Assembly: GCA_008638025.1 (NCBI GenBank)
Contig: VTPF01000031.1
Location: forward strand, 1 to 7,444
Reading direction: 5' to 3'
DNA length: 7,444 bases
Source: Pelagibacteraceae bacterium
GTDB taxonomy: Bacteria > Pseudomonadota > Alphaproteobacteria > Pelagibacterales > Pelagibacteraceae
A program made the translations under genes and the position numbers. Below the pieces are notes generated by a model, which was given only the letters and a program-made list of their open reading frames with translations, ran no database searches and had not been told where the DNA came from. Below, one piece after another: positions 5,275-7,444 of this stretch (position 1 is its first letter; every line of letters starts with the position of its first letter).

Positions 5275-5963
5275 TTATAAATTGCCTTTTCTAATTGCGT
5301 AGTAAATAATGGGCCATCGATACCTGGCTCAATTATGTCCTTTACTTCAAAAATAATTTTTCCAGGATATTTAAAAAACGAATTTTTTGGCCAAACAGTA
5401 CCAGTATTTAATTTTATGGGAACGCATGCAATGTTAAGTCCTTGATATATACGGCTTGCACCTTTTTTAAGTGGTGGTTGTTCGTTATATTTGACCCTAG
5501 TTCCTTGTGGAAAAATTATTAATGTTCGATTGCTTTCTTGTATTTTTGTAAAAATCTGACCAAAAGAATCTACATTCTCTTTAAGAGATTTTCCTCTATT
5601 TATTGAGATATATTGTAATTTTTTTAAATATAATCCATAGAGTGGTATCGATAATAATTCTTTCTTGATTACAAAAACGCAGTCGGGGATAAGGTAGTTA
5701 TATACAAAAGTCTCAAACATAGATTGATGAGCAGAAGCTATAAAAAATTTTTTATTCTTAGGAATTTTTTCAAGACCAATAAACTCAACTTTAGTTTGAA
5801 GAATAAATTTCGTTAGTAAAATTAAATAATAACCAAGAAAGTATGATAATCTGCTTAAAAATTGTTTTCTAGGAAGAATGAGCATTGGAAGCGCTATGAT
5901 ACAAGCCAATGCAATTCCAAAAAAAGTAAAAAAATTAAAAATTAAAGAGCGAATAAAAATCAC
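5271..5963 (-). CDS. plsC: 1-acyl-sn-glycerol-3-phosphate acyltransferase (PlsC family)
   Basis: Adds the second acyl chain to lysophosphatidic acid to give phosphatidic acid, at the inner face of the cytoplasmic membrane. The 230-residue protein starts with a hydrophobic segment (about residues 6-30) that should anchor it. Acyltransferase motifs follow in order: AHQSMFET with H79 and E84 (HX4E in place of the usual HX4D), INRGKS at 121-126, FPQGTR at 151-156 (Q in place of the common E) and VPIKLNTG at 181-188. These replacements recur in an alphaproteobacterial branch and are not by themselves signs of inactivity. The start is GTG at 5963; the next in-frame ATG would cut into the membrane segment. 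It follows the lysA stop by 6 nt with no clear Shine-Dalgarno, so it is probably the last gene of the argH-lptM-lysA-plsC operon. Acyl substrate choice is not readable, and a lyso-ornithine-lipid acyltransferase is a minor alternative. Confidence 0.88.
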   Translation of the reverse strand: MIFIRSLIFNFFTFFGIALACIIALPMLILPRKQFLSRLSYFLGYYLILLTKFILQTKVEFIGLEKIPKNKKFFIASAHQSMFETFVYNYLIPDCVFVIKKELLSIPLYGLYLKKLQYISINRGKSLKENVDSFGQIFTKIQESNRTLIIFPQGTRVKYNEQPPLKKGASRIYQGLNIACVPIKLNTGTVWPKNSFFKYPGKIIFEVKDIIEPGIDGPLFTTQLEKAIYN

Positions 5964-5969
5964 AATATT

Positions 5970-7205
5970 TTATTTGATAAGATCTTTTAGCTTTTGTCTA
6001 GGTCTTATAATTTTAAAGGAATTTTTATTAATAGCTATTTCGGCAATTAAAGGCCTAATATTGTAATTAGAAGATAAAGATCTTCCATATGCCCCAACAT
6101 TGGTGAAACAAACCAAGTCACCTTCCTTTAGTTTGTAATAATTTAAATATGTCATAAATTTATCGGTGCTTTCACAAATGGGACCTACAAATTCTACTTT
6201 TTTATTAAATTTACCTTTATTTTTTTGGATTGGTAAAATTTCATGTTTAGAGTCGTAAAGAGCAGGTCTCATTAAGTCATTCATTCCAGCATCTAAAATG
6301 ATAAAGTTTCTATCTTGAATTTTTTTAATATAGATAACTTTTGCTACTAGTATAGCAGTATTGGCAGAAAGATATCTTCCTGGTTCAAAAATTATTTTCA
6401 GTTTATATCTCTGATTAAATTGATCAACTATTTTAGCATATTCTTTTAAATTAAATTTAGTATCTTTAGGCAAGTAAGAGATTCCCATTCCTCCTCCTAA
6501 ATCTAAATATTTTATAAAAATTTTATTATTATTTAATTTTTGGATAAATTTATCTACAACTTTAAGAGTTTTTTGAAATGGAGATAATTGTTTAATTTGA
6601 CTTCCAATGTGAACACTAATGCCTTCGATCGAAATATTTTTATTTTTGATATTATTTATAAAAATTTTATAAGATTCCTCTAAACTAATTCCAAACTTAT
6701 CGCTTTTTTTTCCAGTAGAAATTTTACTGATTGTATTGGCATTAATATTTGGATTTAATCTTAAACTTATGGCTACCCTACATTTTTTATTTTTGGCAAT
6801 TTTTGAAATTTGATTTACCTCACTCTCAGATTCTGCATTAATAAGTAATATTTTTTTTGAAATAGCAAAATCAAGCTCCTCTTTTGTCTTACCAATTCCT
6901 GAAAAAACAATTTTATTAGGTTGAATGCCAGCTTTTAAGGCCAGTTGTAATTCACCTATTGATACCACGTCTGCACCACTATTTAATTTTTGTAAATTTT
7001 TTAAGATAGTTAGGTTAGGATTAGATTTTACTGCAAAACAAATTAAAGGACTAGTTTTGCGAAATGTATTTTGGAAATAATAAAAATTTTTTTCTAATTG
7101 TTTGAGGGAGTATAAATAAAAAGGAGTAGGATTTTTTTTTGCTATTTTGTCAATAGACGCATTTTCTAGATAGAGATTTTTGCCTCTGTATTTAAAAATA
7201 GTCAT
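5970..7205 (-). CDS. lysA: Diaminopimelate decarboxylase
   Basis: Decarboxylates meso-2,6-diaminopimelate to L-lysine, the last step of lysine synthesis, using PLP. The 411-residue fold-type III enzyme is of normal length. The N-terminal barrel has FAVKSNPN at 57-64 with the PLP lysine K60, SGADVVSIGE at 76-85, HIGSQI at 199-204, the phosphate-binding LGGGMGI at 236-242 and EPGRYLSAN at 274-282. The C-terminal beta domain has DAGMNDLMRPALY at 305-317, GPICESTD at 341-348 (C344 and E345 contact the substrate from the partner subunit) and NVGAYG at 369-374 with Y373. All key residues are present. The ATG at 7205 directly follows the stop of the upstream lipoprotein gene (TAAATG), so it is likely translated by reinitiation; no Shine-Dalgarno is seen. 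The argH-lipoprotein-lysA order is a conserved proteobacterial arrangement. Confidence 0.96.
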   Translation of the reverse strand: MTIFKYRGKNLYLENASIDKIAKKNPTPFYLYSLKQLEKNFYYFQNTFRKTSPLICFAVKSNPNLTILKNLQKLNSGADVVSIGELQLALKAGIQPNKIVFSGIGKTKEELDFAISKKILLINAESESEVNQISKIAKNKKCRVAISLRLNPNINANTISKISTGKKSDKFGISLEESYKIFINNIKNKNISIEGISVHIGSQIKQLSPFQKTLKVVDKFIQKLNNNKIFIKYLDLGGGMGISYLPKDTKFNLKEYAKIVDQFNQRYKLKIIFEPGRYLSANTAILVAKVIYIKKIQDRNFIILDAGMNDLMRPALYDSKHEILPIQKNKGKFNKKVEFVGPICESTDKFMTYLNYYKLKEGDLVCFTNVGAYGRSLSSNYNIRPLIAEIAINKNSFKIIRPRQKLKDLIK

Positions 7206-7337
7206 TTAATTACAAAAGCTTGGTATTGTTAATTGCTTATCTTTGTTGGATTTGCTTATCTCACAACCTGGAGGACCTTTTTTTCCACAAGCAGCGATTA
7301 GCAAGGTAAATATAATAATTATAAATAATTTTTTCAC
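7206..7337 (-). CDS. lptM: Small LptM-like lipoprotein
   Basis: A 43-residue open frame starting with GTG at 7337. A lipoprotein signal peptide is clear: MKK, a hydrophobic stretch of about 12 residues, then LIAAC with the lipidated cysteine at position 17. The mature part begins CGKKGPP, the hallmark of LptM (YifL), a small outer-membrane lipoprotein that in E. coli helps assembly and disulfide maturation of the LPS transporter LptD. It lies between argH and lysA, as LptM-like genes do in many proteobacteria. The GTG overlaps the argH stop by 4 nt (GTGA) and its TAA directly abuts the lysA ATG. The mature peptide is only 27 residues, shorter than the E. coli protein, and holds two further cysteines (25 and 42). 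The function is inferred from motif and position. Confidence 0.85.
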   Translation of the reverse strand: MKKLFIIIIFTLLIAACGKKGPPGCEISKSNKDKQLTIPSFCN

Positions 7338-7444
7338 TTAAATTCTTTCTTAATTTTTTTTATCATATTTTTAACATTTTTTTTACCAGTTCCACCAAAA
7401 GAAATTTTCTTTTCTATAGAATTTTTTACATCAAAAACTTTCAT
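7334..7444 (-). CDS. argH: Argininosuccinate lyase, C-terminal 36 residues only
   Basis: The reverse strand enters the window in an open frame and ends at TGA (7334-7336). The 36 visible residues contain VFDVKNSIEKKISFGGTG, which matches the conserved ArgH C terminus (FDV..SV..R.S.GGT, then a helical tail), here followed by a lysine-rich end. ArgH cleaves argininosuccinate to arginine and fumarate. The ATG at the window edge (7444-7442) is very probably an internal methionine, since ArgH proteins are about 460 residues. It overlaps the lipoprotein gene by 4 nt and appears to lead the operon, or at least the visible part of it. The call rests on a short tail plus the conserved argH-lptM-lysA context. 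Confidence 0.8.
   Translation of the reverse strand: MKVFDVKNSIEKKISFGGTGKKNVKNMIKKIKKEFK

Noticed and set aside
5878..6066. 62-codon plus-strand open frame with a hydrophobic C-terminal half
   Set aside because: It is antisense to the plsC start and lysA end. The hydrophobic look follows from AT-rich codons and the opposing sequence; no ribosome-binding site or family match is evident.
7334..7444. A complete 36-residue small protein starting at the window edge
   Set aside because: The sequence matches the C-terminal tail of argininosuccinate lyase, so the ATG is an internal codon of a truncated argH.
1..7444. Mobile elements, CRISPR, phage, defence or toxin-antitoxin genes
   Set aside because: No transposase, integrase, direct-repeat array or terminal inverted repeats were seen. 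Every substantial open frame is explained by housekeeping families or by shadows of them.

Overview
The window is a compact stretch of a very AT-rich, streamlined bacterial chromosome. Protein signatures and gene neighbourhoods are alphaproteobacterial: metX-metW, an HisC-family aminotransferase joined to tyrA, argH-lptM-lysA, and a methyltransferase divergent from gloB. The low GC, the near absence of spacers, the overlapping stops and starts, and a SAM-II riboswitch of the marine type together suggest a free-living marine lineage such as Pelagibacterales (SAR11) or a similarly streamlined relative. That assignment is inference. The biosynthetic content argues against an obligate intracellular Rickettsiales.

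Layout. (1) 1-657, minus: glyoxalase II (gloB), running off the left edge. (2) 687-1403, plus: a divergent class I methyltransferase of unknown substrate. (3) 1405-3124, minus: metX-metW, overlapping by 11 nt, preceded by a promoter, a SAM-II riboswitch and a hairpin in the only real intergenic region (3125-3298, 174 bp). (4) 3299-5274, plus: hisC-like aminotransferase and tyrA, overlapping by 1 nt. (5) 5271-7444, minus: argH (3' end only), a 43-residue LptM-like lipoprotein gene that is easily missed, lysA and plsC, packed with a 4-nt overlap, a 0-nt gap and a 6-nt gap.

Functionally this is core amino-acid metabolism: the committed acylation of homoserine for methionine, the last steps to tyrosine (and perhaps phenylalanine or histidine), the last step of lysine and the last step of arginine. 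Two envelope genes (lptM, plsC) and one detoxification gene (gloB) sit among them. No mobile elements, CRISPR arrays, tRNAs or rRNAs were seen, and there is no sign of recent gene transfer.

I see no new multi-gene system. The most interesting signal is the metX leader. A TTGACA-17-TACAAC promoter would start transcription at the first base of the SAM-II P1 stem. The aptamer's 3' strand carries the only good Shine-Dalgarno sequence, and a 25-nt hairpin between it and the distant AUG could be looped out to leave a 7-nt spacing. That would couple SAM sensing to translation through a structured spacer.
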